Position numbers and translations under genes: made by a program | Assembly: GCA_958299035.1 (NCBI GenBank) | Contig: CATQJL010000316.1 | Span: 23,909,676-23,973,675, forward strand | Length of the DNA: 64,000 nt | Direction of reading: 5' to 3' | DNA from: Cylicocyclus nassatus | Lineage: Eukaryota > Nematoda > Chromadorea > Rhabditida > Strongylidae | Notes under the pieces: model-generated | Database searches by the model: none | The model's input: the letters and a program-made list of their open reading frames with translations, nothing else | What the model was told of the DNA's origin: nothing | Part shown: piece after piece, positions 11,367 through 22,960 of the stretch | How the letters are laid out: every line of letters starts with the position of its first letter | Position numbering within the stretch: the stretch's first letter is position 1

Positions 11367-11697
11367 CAGTGGCGGTCCCAGGATTTTGGGCCGGGGAGGA
11401 GGGAGGGGGGGGGGAGGGGGGGCGGCAAAAATTTTTTTTCAAATGAAGGTGCGTGACGTTAGCCACGCACTCCGAAACAATTTTTGAGGTGCTTCCCAAA
11501 ATTTTTGCGGGTTTCCAATCCCTAAAATCTGGAAAAAGGGGCATGGCTAATTAGAATTTCTAAAAAATTTTAAAATTCATTTTAGTTATCTACGAAAACG
11601 AACAAGTCACTTGCATATTTTTATGACCCATGCAAGTAAATTTCAAAAATTTCGCGATCCATTCTCCCCCCCCCGCCCCTCTCTCGGTTCGCCACTG
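11367..11697. mobile_element. hAT-like MITE with G-run/C-run arms
   Basis: Begins CAGTGGCGGTCCC and ends GGTTCGCCACTG. The flanks are CTGTTGTT (11359-11366) and CTGTTTTT (11698-11705), an 8-bp duplication with one mismatch, as expected of hAT elements. A purine-rich G tract (11393-11433) is mirrored by a C tract (about 11665-11678). Non-coding. Confidence 0.75.
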
Positions 11698-11705
11698 CTG
11701 TTTTT

Positions 11706-12476
11706 GGCCTGCATGAACTTGAACTTTTTGCACAGTTGCGAATTGTTAAAAATATAATATACTTAATATACTGAATCACGGTGAATTTTAGCAATATAGA
11801 TATTGGAAGTGGGTTGCAAAAGAGTAGCAAGCAAAAGGAATCGAACTTGCAAACAAAAAGGCACCTCATCCTATGAGGACGCTCACTTACTTACCTGCGC
11901 TACAAGTGCACATTCAAGTGGGTGATGAGTACTTATGATGCGCTGCGACCCTACGGCGGAATCGAGGACCATAACTTCATGTAGGAGATCGATAAGCAGC
12001 TAATGAAGGCGGATATGTACCCTGCCCTCCATGTGGTGTTCAACGGTATGCAGCTTGTTGGGATTGGCCACTTCGAATTTTGACCATTCTCTTGTAAGTA
12101 GTCGTGAATCATGGAGATTCGCCTTGTAAAGAGTGACCGCTCTAACTGATGATTGCTTACTCTGCAAAATCAACAAAACGAAAACAGAAGTAGGGCAGTG
12201 GTGGGAATTGAAATAGCATTAGCATCACCAATTTCATGGTCTTTGATCAAAGATTTCATTCTTGAACTCTGATCAATGCCTTCGCTATATGCAATCCATA
12301 AATTTTTGCCTCAATGTTTAGTGGTCACTCGAGCTTGTTGGAAAAATTTCGAAACGACCTGATACAAGCCGCTGGTTTATATGTAATTGACGTTGAGGAG
12401 CATTCAAAAACAAAAGTGAAATTAACATTTCAGAAATTGGGACAACCTTGCTACAGTTTCCCGCATTTTCTTATAG
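11706..12476. other. intronic or intergenic stretch with a tRNA-like relic
   Basis: Holds the tRNA-like unit at 11825-11905 and a GC-richer block at 11920-12085 with codon-like reading (KWVMSTYDALRPYGGIEDHN) broken by stops. I do not recognise that block. An open frame at 12314-12526 begins after a TTTAG but has no family match and the wrong intron phases for the M13 gene. Confidence 0.4.
11825..11905 (-). ncRNA. tRNA-like relic (SINE-type head)
   Basis: On the minus strand an A-box-like TAGCGCAGGTA is followed by an anticodon-like hairpin (CCTC, loop ATAGGAT, GAGG) and a B box AGTTCGATTCC, then TTTT. The T-stem does not pair, so it is a degenerate tRNA or SINE head rather than a functional gene. 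Confidence 0.4.
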
Positions 12477-12485
12477 TCTTCCCAA
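12477..12485 (+). CDS. candidate 9-nt microexon of the M13 gene
   Basis: The nine bases TCTTCCCAA lie between a strong acceptor (TTTTCTTATAG) and a perfect donor (GTAAGT). Joined in phase 1 to the exon ending at 8528, they extend NKF with LFP. That reproduces the spacing of the M13 motif N-x-I-x-F-P (NQIVFPAG in human neprilysin). This is a prediction from splice signals and phase only. A further exon (phase 1 in, phase 2 out) would still be needed before 20108. Confidence 0.25.
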
Positions 12486-12552
12486 GTAAGTGTACGTTTC
12501 AGATTCTATATAGGCGTGTTGTGTGAAAGAGGCGTATAAATTGCAACGCTTA

Positions 12553-14861
12553 TCTTATATATAAAGCTGAATGTCTGTTTGTCTGTCTGTGTGTACGTAT
12601 GTTCCAAATAGAAAATTCCATTTCTTAACCGATCCGGACCAGACTTGGCACACATACACTTCGGGCCCCGGCGGGTGTCACAGTCCACTCTGTTTGTCTG
12701 TCTGTATGTCTGTACGTATGTTCCGAATAGAAAACTTCATTTCTAAACCGATCCGGACCAAACTTGGCACACACACACTTCGGGCCCCGGCGGGTGTCAT
12801 AGGCTACTTTTCGCCATCGATCGATATAGATTTTACCGATTTTTATCGATTTTTTGCAGAGTTCACCTACGGGGCTCGGAGCTGGCACAGGGAAGTAATC
12901 GAGCGTGGGAATTTCGAATACAATATTAGTTTTCAGAAATATCAACTACTTTTACCGATTTTATCGATTTTGCAAAGTTTGACCTGTGGGGCTGAGAGTT
13001 GGCACAGTGTGGTAATCGAGCATGGGGATTCCGATTACAATATTAGTTTTGCGCTATTCGGTTATCCGGTTTCCAAAATTTTTTTGTCGTAGATGCTCAA
13101 ACTTCGTGTATAAGGGTTATCTACATGCTGAATACAAATATCACATTTTCTCCGCAGTACATCTCCCCGTGTGGTTACGATAGGTGTACGGCAGGAAGTC
13201 AAAATCATGCATTCGGCTGTTTGGTTCAGAGAACTTATTCGACATGCTGATTACGAATTTCATACTCTCTCTGAATATTGACATTTTCATAGAGTTATGG
13301 TGGTTATACGGTATGGAATCGAACATAGATTTGCTTCAAACTTCGTTTAGAATAGTCATTTAGCGCGCTGAACATGAATATCATGCTGATTTCGCAGGAT
13401 AGCGCATTTTCTTGGGTTACGGTAGGTGTGCAGTAAATGGATCGAAGTTCCGGATTTGCTCAAAACCTTACCTTTAACGGTTCACAAGCATACTGCTTAT
13501 AAATATGATGCTTGCTCGCTGTCATAACGCGTTATTGTAAAGTTATTGTGAGTTACACGGTTTGAATGGACATTTTTTTCGCTTTTGGGCCAATAGATCC
13601 CAGATATTCACAAATGGGGAAACGGCCGTTTTGCATGGCGGTCTCCAGCGCTCCTGATAACCTGTCCCAACGCGTAACGCACGCGGCAAATCTCCCTCCC
13701 CCTGTTTTTGCTTAAGCAAAAGCCGCCGAATGTTATATCGCGCGCGGCGGTGGTCCTATAAGGAAAGCATTACGGTCGTGGGAAACTTTTATTTATTTAT
13801 TTATTTGTTTATTTATTTTGTACGCTCGTAGGCGTGCTGCATGTTGAATAGGAAAAAGGCAATTACAAGACAAACATCAATCACAGAGAATACAAAGAAG
13901 TTTGAATAGTTTAAGTACACAGAAATAGATGAATGCTAGAAAGGGACTTTAGAAGACATATTTCCGAGTAAAGATCTCGTTAAGAATTTCTGCAGTAACA
14001 ATCCATCCTAGTCCGCCAACGGAAATGACCATAACAAGGCAGCGCGAGCACCCCGAGGGCTCGACAAACGGTTGCACCGGCAGCCCCCGCCAGCATAACC
14101 AAACGGGTGCACTGGCAAGGGGCCGCCAGTACACCCGCTTGTCAAACCCTCAGAACGCACCACCCAGCCATGACCCCCGCCGATGAAGAAGAGCAGATTG
14201 ATGAGTCGGGTAAGGAAATTCAACAGAACTAATCGTTACTCGGATATGCCTTTTAGAGCCCAGTAGTTCAAATGGAATGAAAAGCACCTGAGTGAATTTG
14301 AATTGAAAAGGTAACATGGAAAGACAACTTAATTGTTACACTTAATCAATCTATTTGAAACAAAAGAGGAAGCAAACATGGGTAGGAGTGATGCACCTAC
14401 CCATGTTTATACCACACGACTTGCCATTATCGTGGGGATTAAGCATTGAAACAGATATTCTTGAAACAGCACTTTAGGTAATTCCCTGCCAAAGTTTCAG
14501 GCAGGTTCATGATTTTTACCCGCTGGCAAGCAAAATGACTACGATATTTGCCATCAGTGGCTCCTCAGATAACCCCCATTACCGAGTTTGAGCAAGACAC
14601 ACCACAAAAACATTTTGGGGCCCGTATAATAGCGCCGTCAGTTTTTAGAATTACCCTTACTTTTATTGATATTTTTGATTTTTTGCAAAGCTTGAGCTAC
14701 GGAGCTGGGGGTGAGGAAGGTAGGTGAGCATGCTGATTACTAACACAGCGAGAATAGGGAATTGCATGTAGAAGTGGGCACAGGGAAAGATTGTACAGGG
14801 AAGGGAATGAAACTTTATCAAAGTTTTGACAGGGCCGGGCGGAGCCGGGTAAGCCAGCTAG
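12553..14861 (+). mobile_element. Helitron (non-autonomous), copy a
   Basis: Begins TCTTATATATAAAGCTGAAT after an A and ends with a GC-rich hairpin (CCGGGCGGAGCCGG) followed by AAGCCAG and CTAG, with T next: the A|TC...CTRR|T pattern of Helitrons. Sister copies lie at 32659-33496, 41139-43564 and 56392-58815 (minus). The inside carries diverged tandem units of about 115 bp containing CATGCTGATTACGAATA-type blocks, and a TTTA microsatellite at 13790-13820. No Rep or helicase frame is seen, so movement would depend on another element. Confidence 0.9.
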
Positions 14862-15596
14862 TTATTTTGTGAACTTCAATAGAATAATTTCACCGAACTG
14901 ACCCAACATAATAACACTTGCTTTTTATTGTTGCTACAAAAAAACCTAGTATCAGAGCAGGACAGACTGAATGTGGTTCGGAAGCTTAAGATGGGACGCA
15001 AGATATAAAACCGTTCACAATACTAGCAAAACTTTTGTATTTTCGAAAGTTCCCAAAATTCCGCAAAGTTGTCTTACAAATTTGAGAACTCGGAGCAAGG
15101 TCAAGCGTGTGATGCGACTGTCGCAAGGGGGGATCGTAAAAAGGGCACCGGCGGTGGGGGGGGGGGGGGGGGGGGGAGGAGGGAGGTTCGTAAGAGAGGG
15201 TGATGCGAATTCAAAAAAAGTGTGAAATGTAGGAAATAAGCTTCTTAGTCGCAAACATTCCCTATTCTTCAAAAAACCTCATTTTTCTTCGTGCAAAAAA
15301 GGTGTCGCAGACGGGGATCGAACTTGCTGGCCACAAATATGACCGAAGATTTCAAAGACAATTTTCAGAAGCTAACATTAGGCATGCATGAGTGACAAGA
15401 ATGTTAAATGTACCAATTGGCCTAGAAATCCTGGTTCCGAAGCATCACTGAATTCTCACGCTCTCGACAAAAGCGCTCATCTCTACCAGCGATGGCCATC
15501 AATTTTTGAAACTTTTTTGTTATGTTTTTCAAAGGCCCATACAATTTACCTGTACTTTGAAGATGCTCTGCTACAGTTGTGCAAAATTTGGTTATA
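14862..15596. other. unassigned stretch with a G19-type run and a tRNA-like relic
   Basis: Contains a long G tract near 15157-15176 and, on the minus strand at about 15295-15375, GTTAGC...AGTTCGATCCCCG followed by T6, a second SINE-like head. No exon is recognised. Confidence 0.4.
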
Positions 15597-16261
15597 CAAG
15601 GTGTCCCAAAAAGATGTGCACACTGTTTGATTGTTATTAACTCTCTTGCTTTCATGTCTTTTGCCGAGCTTGAGGTGTCATTCTTTAGAGCGAAGCTCAA
15701 CTTAGATTTACAGTATAAAGCGAATTATCAGCCGCTCTTTAGTGTAGGATTACGGTAGGAATTTCTAGGAGGATTTCAAGCCATTGAAGGTGGTATTTTG
15801 CCTCAGAAAGAAAGTCAATCAAGCCAGAAACTCTTGAACTGGGTTAATCGAAGTCGATGATTCTAAGTATGAAAATTGCTATTCAGTATAGTGCTTGTTT
15901 CATGAGTTATTTTATATTTAGGATAACAACCGTTCTTCTTGTGTTCGTCAAAAATGTGATTGCGCCATCAAGATAGCTCGAAAAACTGGTGGAAAGTATG
16001 TAGTGAAATCAGCACGCCTGAAAACCTTGCTACACAATTTTTTTATGAAATTATTTCACTAAATGGCTTATTCCACAGAGATGCTGTATGCTGAAAGTTC
16101 ATGCCGTGCTCCTACAGTAATGAGGAGTGATTGGTGATTCGCTCCATACTGCAAATCTAAGTTTGTCCTCGCTCTAAAAATAATACTCAAGCTTGGCAAA
16201 ACGCGTAAAAGCAAGAGAGTTATTAACGATCAAACAGTGTGCACATCTTTTTGACACTCTG
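15597..16261. mobile_element. mariner-type MITE (CAAGGTGTCCC ends), copy 1
   Basis: Ends CAAGGTGTCCCAAAAAGATG and the complement near 16261, with TA flanks (15595-15596 and 16262-16263). The inverted arms run about 50 bp (GTGCACACTGTTTGAT, AACTCTCTTGC). A sister of 685 bp lies at 61550-62234. The GTGTCCCAAAAA-type end is common among Tc1/mariner relatives. An open stretch near 15923 (DNNRSSCVRQKCDC) is not shared by the sister and is not called as a gene. Confidence 0.85.
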
Positions 16262-16317
16262 TATTTCAAAGCCTGTGGATTCAAAATCTATATACATACA
16301 TATATATATATATATAT

Positions 16318-16480
16318 AACTCAAACTTTCTAAGTGTGTCTGTTTGTTCGTTCATTACAGAAACGCCCGCCATTGAACTGATCCAGCTGAAACTTGCCAC
16401 GCATATGTACTCGACCCCGGAGCTGATTTAGCGCTACTTTTTGCGGCGATTCGCTGGGCCATTCTATTGATTTATTGATT
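16318..16480 (+). mobile_element. solo Helitron-like 5' end, second family
   Basis: After an AT-dinucleotide run (16291-16317) come GTGTGTCTGTTTGTTCGTTC, then AACTGATCCAGCTGAAACTT and GCGCTACTTTTTGCGGCGATT. This is the same block order as the 5' part of the Helitrons here, but diverged. A minus-strand relative lies at 23395-23575. No matching 3' end was found. Confidence 0.5.
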
Positions 16481-18893
16481 CTTGGCATAAGAATGAGCTC
16501 TCAACATGAGCTAACAAGCCAATTCCATGATTTTGTGTAAACAATAGCAGTAAAGTTCATTCGATTCTCGCGGTAGGAAGGACGCGGTGATCCAAGACAA
16601 GGCTACAGCAGGTGAGTCACTTTGATACAGGATCCCCCCCCCCCCTCCCCTTGCAGTGCGACATAATGGCTGGGTAGTAAGGGTAGGTGGGGGTAGGGGG
16701 AAAGGATCAGCTGACGTGACCCGGGCTAGACCGTTTCATTACTTCTCCGGTGAGTTACAAAATTTCAAGCCTAAAATAATCCCAGTTTTTGCTTTTCAGG
16801 ATCGCATCTAAATTTGCGATAGATTTTATATCTAAATTTTATATCTAGATATATAGATATCTAGATTTTTTTATCTAGATTTTCTCGAGCTCACTCTTCC
16901 TCAATGGCTAAAACTATTTCCATGGGTAGTGTGGGCAGAATACTACAGAGCCTATTCATTGAAGCCTCTCAGTCTTTCGCTGACCTTTGTTACGAATTTT
17001 CAAATTATAGTGCTCATGCACGTTTTTAGCATCGTTCTGGAAGCCGCTAAAATAGTTTTTTTTGCAGGAAAATCCATATAATGAATACAAAGTAAGTTTT
17101 TTAGTCGAAAACAATTTTCACGCTTCAAAGATATCGTTTTTTCTGCAAAAAAATATTGTCGCTTACGAGGATAGAACACAGGACTGTCATTAACACGTTT
17201 CGGACTGCGAAATCGCGCGCGACGAAGAAGAGTGCACTTTCAGCCATTGGCCAATAAAGGGACCTTACTTCATAAACTGTGTGCACATCTGTAATCAGCT
17301 TGTCAGATAAGTTCCATACCCAAGGTTCTGAGTGGATTCGATGTGTTTAAATTTTGTCGCTTGTGAAGGATTCCTGTGCTTTTCTGGAAGATAGGAACAA
17401 GAACTCAGCTTCTATTAGTATCCAAAAATATCTATGCTGTAGGTGGTACACATCTGTATTGAAACTATGGATTTTCTCTTTGGAATTCAAGAGATGAGAT
17501 GACGCACGCGTCGTTCGCGTTGCCGCAATTCAATTCGTTGCAACTGTTGTTCGATTTCTGCTCATATCTCCTAAACAAACATCGGCGGCACAACTCTACA
17601 GAGTTCTTTGAAAAATAGAAACTTAGGCCTTTAACATGATAACCTTGGACTAAAAGAAAACCTTCAGTAAATGTCAGGAAGATCCTTCAGAGCAGCATGC
17701 TGCACCATGTGCAGCACCGGTCCGAAATGTGTTAAAGTCTAAAACGTGCTAATTTCCAGAACCATAGTTTATATCTTTCGGTGCTGTTGGACCATAAAAG
17801 AATTATGCCGAACATTCATAAACTGCAGAAAAGTTTCTTAACCTTCACTAAGAAAGCAGTTTCTGTGAAATAGTCAATTTAATCACTGGAACCGCTCCGT
17901 TATACTGAATCTTGGTTATTATTTTATTTCATTTTTTATAAGTAGAGTACAGCTCAAATACCATTCAAATTAAAATCGATGTTGATTTGGCAGATAATGT
18001 CCTTTCCATTCATATTTTTCCACAATAAACATAGCCAATTTGTAAAATTTTACTACTTATTCAATTTACGTGAAATTATTTGTTTTTTGAGTGGTGAAGC
18101 ATTACTTACATTATTTCCCAATTTGTAAGTAGTTATCTTTTTCTGACCTATAATTTTGATTGTGATCCATTGGCAGGCATCTTTTGAGATTGACATTCGT
18201 TTATGCAGGTTACTGCAAAAGGAAGTGGAGGCGGGGGAAGGGGGGGGGGTTGTACATGAAAATCCCGGGTCGCATCAGCACGCTTGACCCTGTCTGGGAG
18301 TCTGCAGTTTTAGAATAACGCCATAATTTCCACCAGAATGAATAGATTTCAAATTTGAAAGAAGCATCGTGTTCAGCTCATTGAGCAAATATTTTAGTAT
18401 ATCGCATTGCAATAACTTAGCGTACGGTACGTGTACGCTAGGAGGTGAATTCGTCTGCGAATTGCCTGAAATGGAAGAGAGGTAGGCACTCAATCCTGAT
18501 TTCGGTATTAAAAAGTGATCGAGAACTACTCGATAAGTAAAAGTCGGTGTTGATGGAGTTGAGATATAACAAAGATACGTTGGCAGAGCAAAAAAGCGAG
18601 TAATTTGCAAGAACTTTAGGCAGTGAAAGACATAGGACAAAGTGTAGGTCTTCCATAACGAACACTCGGAAGCAGAACATTGCAACTACTAACCTGGCCT
18701 TACCACTGCCTTTGAAATAAGCCTCTTTTCAAAAAAAAAAAGAGACAGAAACTCATATGAACAATTTCTATTTATTTCGTAAGAGGCCCATACTTGTATC
18801 GAGCGCTATACTCCTGCAAGCTTCATTGCGTTAGTAACCCCGTTTACATATCGCGCAAAGTTTTCGCTATTTTCGCGACATCCCGCAGCATTC
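16481..18893. other. large intronic stretch of the M13 gene with degraded repeats
   Basis: Contains a C12 run (16634-16647), a TATCTAGA-rich block (16828-16885), a 24-nt stretch at 17068-17091 with good splice signals on both sides but no usable phase, and a fragment of palindrome family P near 18300-18420 (GCATCGTGTTCAGCTCATTG). No M13 exon with the required phases was found here, although one is expected between 8528 and 20108. Confidence 0.4.
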
Positions 18894-19779
18894 CTTCAGA
18901 TAATTGCCTGGGGCAGACGGTCCGCAAACTCGCCTTTTCTGCAAGCGGTCAGCAAAATTTTGCGGCGTGGCCAAACCTTCAGCGAGCGGTACTTACGTGT
19001 TTTGCCGGCAGACAGCAATACAACATTTTCTACAAGCCTCGTCAAACAATCTCTTTCAGCGAGCGCGAGCCAAACTTTCAGCAGGCGCTCGAACTCTTTT
19101 TACGCAGTTTCGGGAGTACGCCGAGTAAAGGTGAGATGGCAGAGGTGTCGTCGATGGTTTGATTACCCGAGTTTGGGGTACCTTCTTTCAGCGGAAGGGA
19201 CCTTGGGCAGTGAGGTCTTTCACAAAGGACCGTGCGGCCCCCAAAATTTTGCATATTCTCGCGGGAAGTCCGCGAGAATGCGGCCACTGGGCCGCAACTT
19301 ATTCATAGAAAAACCGCGAAAGTTCTCCGAACTTCGTCTAAAAATTGGCCAAAATTATTCCAAGTTTTGTAGCTGACCGCAAGAAATCAGCGATATTTTT
19401 CCGGTGCCCGCTTGCTAAAAATTCGCCTGCTCCGGCGATTATCTGAGAAGGTAACACTCTGCAAACAGAGGTGTCATCGATGGTTCAATCACCCGAGTTG
19501 GGGATACTTCCTCTCAGCGAAAGGTACCTACGGGTTGTGCGGTCCTTTACAAAAGACCGCGCCGCTCCCAATCTTGCCTGTTCTCGCGGAAAGTCCGCGA
19601 GAATGCGGCCACTGCGCCGCAACTAATCTATGAAAAAGCCACAGTTGTTCTCCGAGCCAAAATCTCGCAGAAATTCTTTCAAATTCTGCAAGCGGACCGC
19701 AAGAAATCAGCAAACTATTTTTCCGGTGCCCGCCTGCCCGTAATTAGCGCGGCCGCCTGTCTCCGGCAAGTATCTGAGC
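18894..19779. mobile_element. TIR element (CTCAGATAATCGCC family), copy 2, reversed
   Basis: Ends CAGATAATTGCCTGGGGCAG and GCCTGTCTCCGGCAAGTATCTGAG-type sequence. It is longer than its sisters because the inner part is duplicated: two CTCGCGG...CCGCGAG hairpins (about 19258-19278 and 19576-19604) and two copies of the ATCGATGGTT block. Orientation is opposite to copies 1 and 3. Confidence 0.8.
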
Positions 19780-20107
19780 TGCTGATTCCGCTAAATTGCG
19801 CGAACGCCCGAGATGCAACCCCATAACTTCCTTCAGATGGCACGGTATCCGAAAAGGAAAAAGCATTGTGCTCAACTCATTAAGGGAAGCAGACATAGTG
19901 CACTATCTTAACATCTCTTTTCCACAAGAAGAGGCCGACAAATTTCGGACATATGCGAAACCCACATGACGTCTTTGTAGCGCAACTCTACAATAACGTA
20001 CAACAACATCATGATTTAGCGATTTTGACGTACGTGAGGTTATGGAGTAGAGCTTTCGAGCTTTAGTAACTTCCAACAAATGTTTGTTATATTTCACATA
20101 TCTTCAG
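19780..20107. other. intron end with a fragment of palindrome family P
   Basis: About 19826-19900 reads ACTTCCTTCAGATGG...GCATTGTGCTCAACTCATTA, matching the end of the P-family arms. The last bases, CACATATCTTCAG, form the acceptor for the exon at 20108. Confidence 0.6.
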
Positions 20108-20178
20108 TTTCTACAACTACGGCTACATTGGAGGTGCCATTATGGGTCACGAGATGATGCACGCATACGATATCCAAT
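20108..20178 (+). CDS. neprilysin-like (M13) metalloprotease, zinc-site exon (HEMMH)
   Basis: Acceptor TCTTCAG precedes 71 bases that enter in phase 2 and leave in phase 1 at a GTAAGA donor. They read FYNYGYIGG, AIMGHEMMHAYD and IQ. This is the M13 signature: NYG-x-IG followed by GHE-x-x-H-x-(F/Y)-D, in which the two histidines bind zinc and the glutamate is catalytic. All essential residues are kept (HEMMH). The split base T joins CT of the exon at 22677 to give serine, continuing IQ-S-INRNENG without a break. That phase agreement supports a real exon pair. The gene has the M13 exons at 8342 and 22677-22960 on the same strand. Confidence 0.9.
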
Positions 20179-22676
20179 GTAAGACACGCTTTGCTTTTAA
20201 ATAAATGTCATATTGCTCCAAAATCGACTATTTTTGTTCATTCTATTCACCTCAACGTTGTGCATGCTAATCAATTCATTTATTGTATGCATGGTATATC
20301 CTCCAAAATTGTTCCCTTGAGTACCATCAAGGTGGCTGCTTTCGATCGTTGTAACATGTTGACTCCAGCAAATTTAAGGAGCTTATTCGAGGTTGATTAA
20401 AATGATCGGAAAACAGCCACGTTGATAGCACAATTTGTTTGACGAGGCCAGCGCCGCGTAGTGCAGTCACAGACCTTCGGGCGAGCGCTACCGCCTGCGC
20501 AGAATGATCGCGGGCCTTGTTTTTGTAATCGTATTTCGTCATTCTCCGTTTCTATAGCAGCGCACTGTCATTTTTTTCGTATCTATGCTCATATACGATT
20601 TCTCTTCTTCCGGAAACGATTTTGCTATTTTGTGTGCTTGTGAGTGTTTTACATCACAATGGCATTTTCATCTATCCAGGCCCCAGACACCAGAAACTCT
20701 GATGATTCCACCCTCGAGGCTCATGTTTAGGGCAGAGAGGGATAAATAAAGAGAAAACTCAAAGTGTGAGAAAATTGAGCATACCATCTCAAGGCGGAGA
20801 AGCGTAGCAGCGGCTTTGATATGTGTAACGGAGGGATGCCCTAAAACATTTGATGGCATGTAATGGGCTTATTAGAATAATGCGAAAGCTTACACAAAAA
20901 AATCTGCCTGCAGCTTCGGCAAGGAGAAAGAGCAGCAGTCATTTTTACGGTTCTTAGGTGAGTTGGTTTGAAATTCATTTTCTTGAAGACTTCTAACCTT
21001 CATTATTCTTCCAATCGCGCAGTCATACTTAAGTGATGTTAGGAAATCCTAGAATAGAATTTCAAACAGGAAAAGCTCATAATTTCAGAAGCAGGACAGA
21101 AAATAAGCTAAAAAGAAGCAGGAAGGGTAACTAAAACAAGGACTACGCCGCTTTGCGCGGCATGGCCCTTGCACACTGTAACATACGATAGCGCTCGCGC
21201 GCAAGTGTGTGACTGCATTACGCGGCGTTGGCCTCTCAAACGCATTGTACCTATAAGAACAGTTTCTGGGGAATGCACGTTAGCTCAATGTTTGCTTCTG
21301 TGTTGTGAAAGTATAGCCTTCAAAACTTACATCAGATATACATGAACGCTATACCATAACATATATGAGTGCTTATCTCTTTGGGTTGAGCCAGAGTCGA
21401 GCGTCGGCGTACGCGATGTACACAGAGTACGCACGCGTGCATAAAGACATGGGGCGTGCGCCGCGTAACCTGAACCCATTCTTATAAAACATCATAACTC
21501 TAAAAATTGGAGGAGAAGCATAGACATTTGCTGAACTGTAAATCATGACTACAGTCTGCAAAGCGCGTTGAATCGTGACGAAAAATTCGTGACATTTCAA
21601 AATGTTTGCTCTTTCTCCCTCACGAAATCTCTTTCTGATGCTTGAAATGAAAGCTAAAGTTGAAAAAGATTACGGTATATTTAGGAGATGCGCACACTTG
21701 TTTGTATACGTAATTTCATATCAGTAGATTGCTTTTTTCGCACACCTTTACAACTTTCTCCAATATTCTACTGACAAGATTATGAAATTCTTTTAAACCA
21801 CTCGGGGTTACATCTTGTTACACTACTGCTAGCGTGAGAATACGTTATAACTACTTTTGAAAGTATAAGCAGAAGTGGGTACTGTTTCGTTATGCAGATG
21901 TCTTCTTGTGCCATATGTAGCATTTTCATCAAAACTATCAGCCTCATATAACATTTAACAAATCTAGGAATATGTTGCTACCTAGGTGAATACATTTTGT
22001 TTTTTGATCAATAGTGACCCATTTTCACCTCGACAAATTTGAAAGAAGCTTAACTTTATAATAATGCCATCCATTTGGATGAACATATTAGTTCCTCTTA
22101 GATAAGAGAAGTGCACTAAGATCTCGGCTAAGCGGGAAAGAAAAAAGCGGCAGTGAGTACTTTGAGTCATTACCTGCAGTTCTGGCTATTCGTATAAAGG
22201 AAACAGTTCGAAAAAAATATCTATGAATCTTTACTGAAAGCAACCAAGACTTTTTATTAGTTTTTTGGGCTGTTTTACTAATGTGAAAAAAAACAGGAGA
22301 TCTTGTAAATCATCTCGAATGCTCTCGTACCTCACCGGAAATGATTTTGAAAAAACTTGTGAACCCAAACGGATTAATTTCGCCTTTCACGTAGTAGGTG
22401 AACAATCTTCACAGAACTTTTGCAAGTTTTTTTTCGAAAGCACCTGCCTGATGAAGATGCTTCAAAGACATGGGTCCGAGTATTGCAAGAGTTTGACTTT
22501 CAAAAAAAGCAGGACAAGCTTAACTCGAAAATATAAAACTCATGTCTCATGTTCTAAGTTTGAGGAAATAAATTAGCCAAGGTATTGTGAGTTATCGTCA
22601 CAAGAAAATTTGACGCTCTCTATCAAAAGAGAGTTAATAAAACAAGAAGTAACGGAAATGTCATCAATACTTACAG
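20179..22676 (+). other. M13 gene intron (2.5 kb)
   Basis: Non-coding between GTAAGACA and ACTTACAG. Apart from short chance ORFs (for example 22265-22576) nothing is recognised; no clear transposon ends. Confidence 0.7.
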
Positions 22677-22792
22677 CTATCAATCGTAACGAGAATGGTG
22701 TTCCATCTCCTCTCTGGCTACCTGATGACTTCCGCAAGTCCCACGATTTGAAAATGAATTTGCTCCAAAACATGTATCAAAAGCATTTCGAA
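22677..22792 (+). CDS. neprilysin-like (M13) metalloprotease, exon after the zinc site
   Basis: Acceptor ACTTACAG, donor GTGAGA; 116 bases entering in phase 1 and leaving in phase 0. The product is INRNENGVPSPLWLPDDFRK followed by SHDLKMNLLQNMYQKHFE. It occupies the position of the M13 segment FNKDGDLVDWWTQQSASNF...QCMVYQYGNF. The first tryptophan position is L in SPLW and the usual cysteine is M, so the copy is somewhat divergent. The 83-bp intron to the next exon has a size typical of nematodes. Confidence 0.85.
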
Positions 22793-22875
22793 GTGAGATT
22801 TCTATTTTGCCTCCTAAATTGTATTATATAAATGTACATTTATTTATTGTTTTTTGCATTTACTTTGTTTTGCAG

Positions 22876-22960
22876 ATATTGGGCTACGATCATCTTATGA
22901 AATCAACAAAACAAGAAAATTTTGCCGATACTCAAGGGTTAATACTTGCTTACAGGGCAA
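22876..22960 (+). CDS. neprilysin-like (M13) metalloprotease, third-ligand exon
   Basis: Acceptor TTTTGCAG, then ILGYDHLMKSTKQENFADTQ and GLILAYRA. ENFAD matches the M13 motif GENIADNGGL, whose glutamate is the third zinc ligand and whose aspartate orients the first histidine; both are present. AYRA is also conserved. The exon can end at 22960 before GTTTTG (phase 1), which joins exactly to the exon at 44284 and gives AYRA-T-FVALENY. A GC-type donor (AGG|GCAAGT) at 22957 is the alternative but breaks the phase. The intron that follows is about 21.3 kb and holds most of the mobile DNA of the window. Confidence 0.85.

Noticed and set aside
12314..12526. Open frame after TTTAG with GTAAGT donor, first considered an M13 exon
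   Set aside because: The frame needs a phase-2 entry and leaves in phase 1, which does not fit between 8528 and 20108, and the sequence has no M13 resemblance. Only the last nine bases are kept as a microexon candidate.
15923..16030. Cysteine-rich reading DNNRSSCVRQKCDC, thought to resemble phospholipase A2
   Set aside because: The cysteine pattern does not match the PLA2 site, it lies inside a MITE, and the sister MITE at 61550 lacks it.
17068..17091. 24-nt segment with strong splice sites on both sides, considered as the missing M13 exon
   Set aside because: In the required phase it contains a stop; the other phases do not connect to the neighbouring exons.
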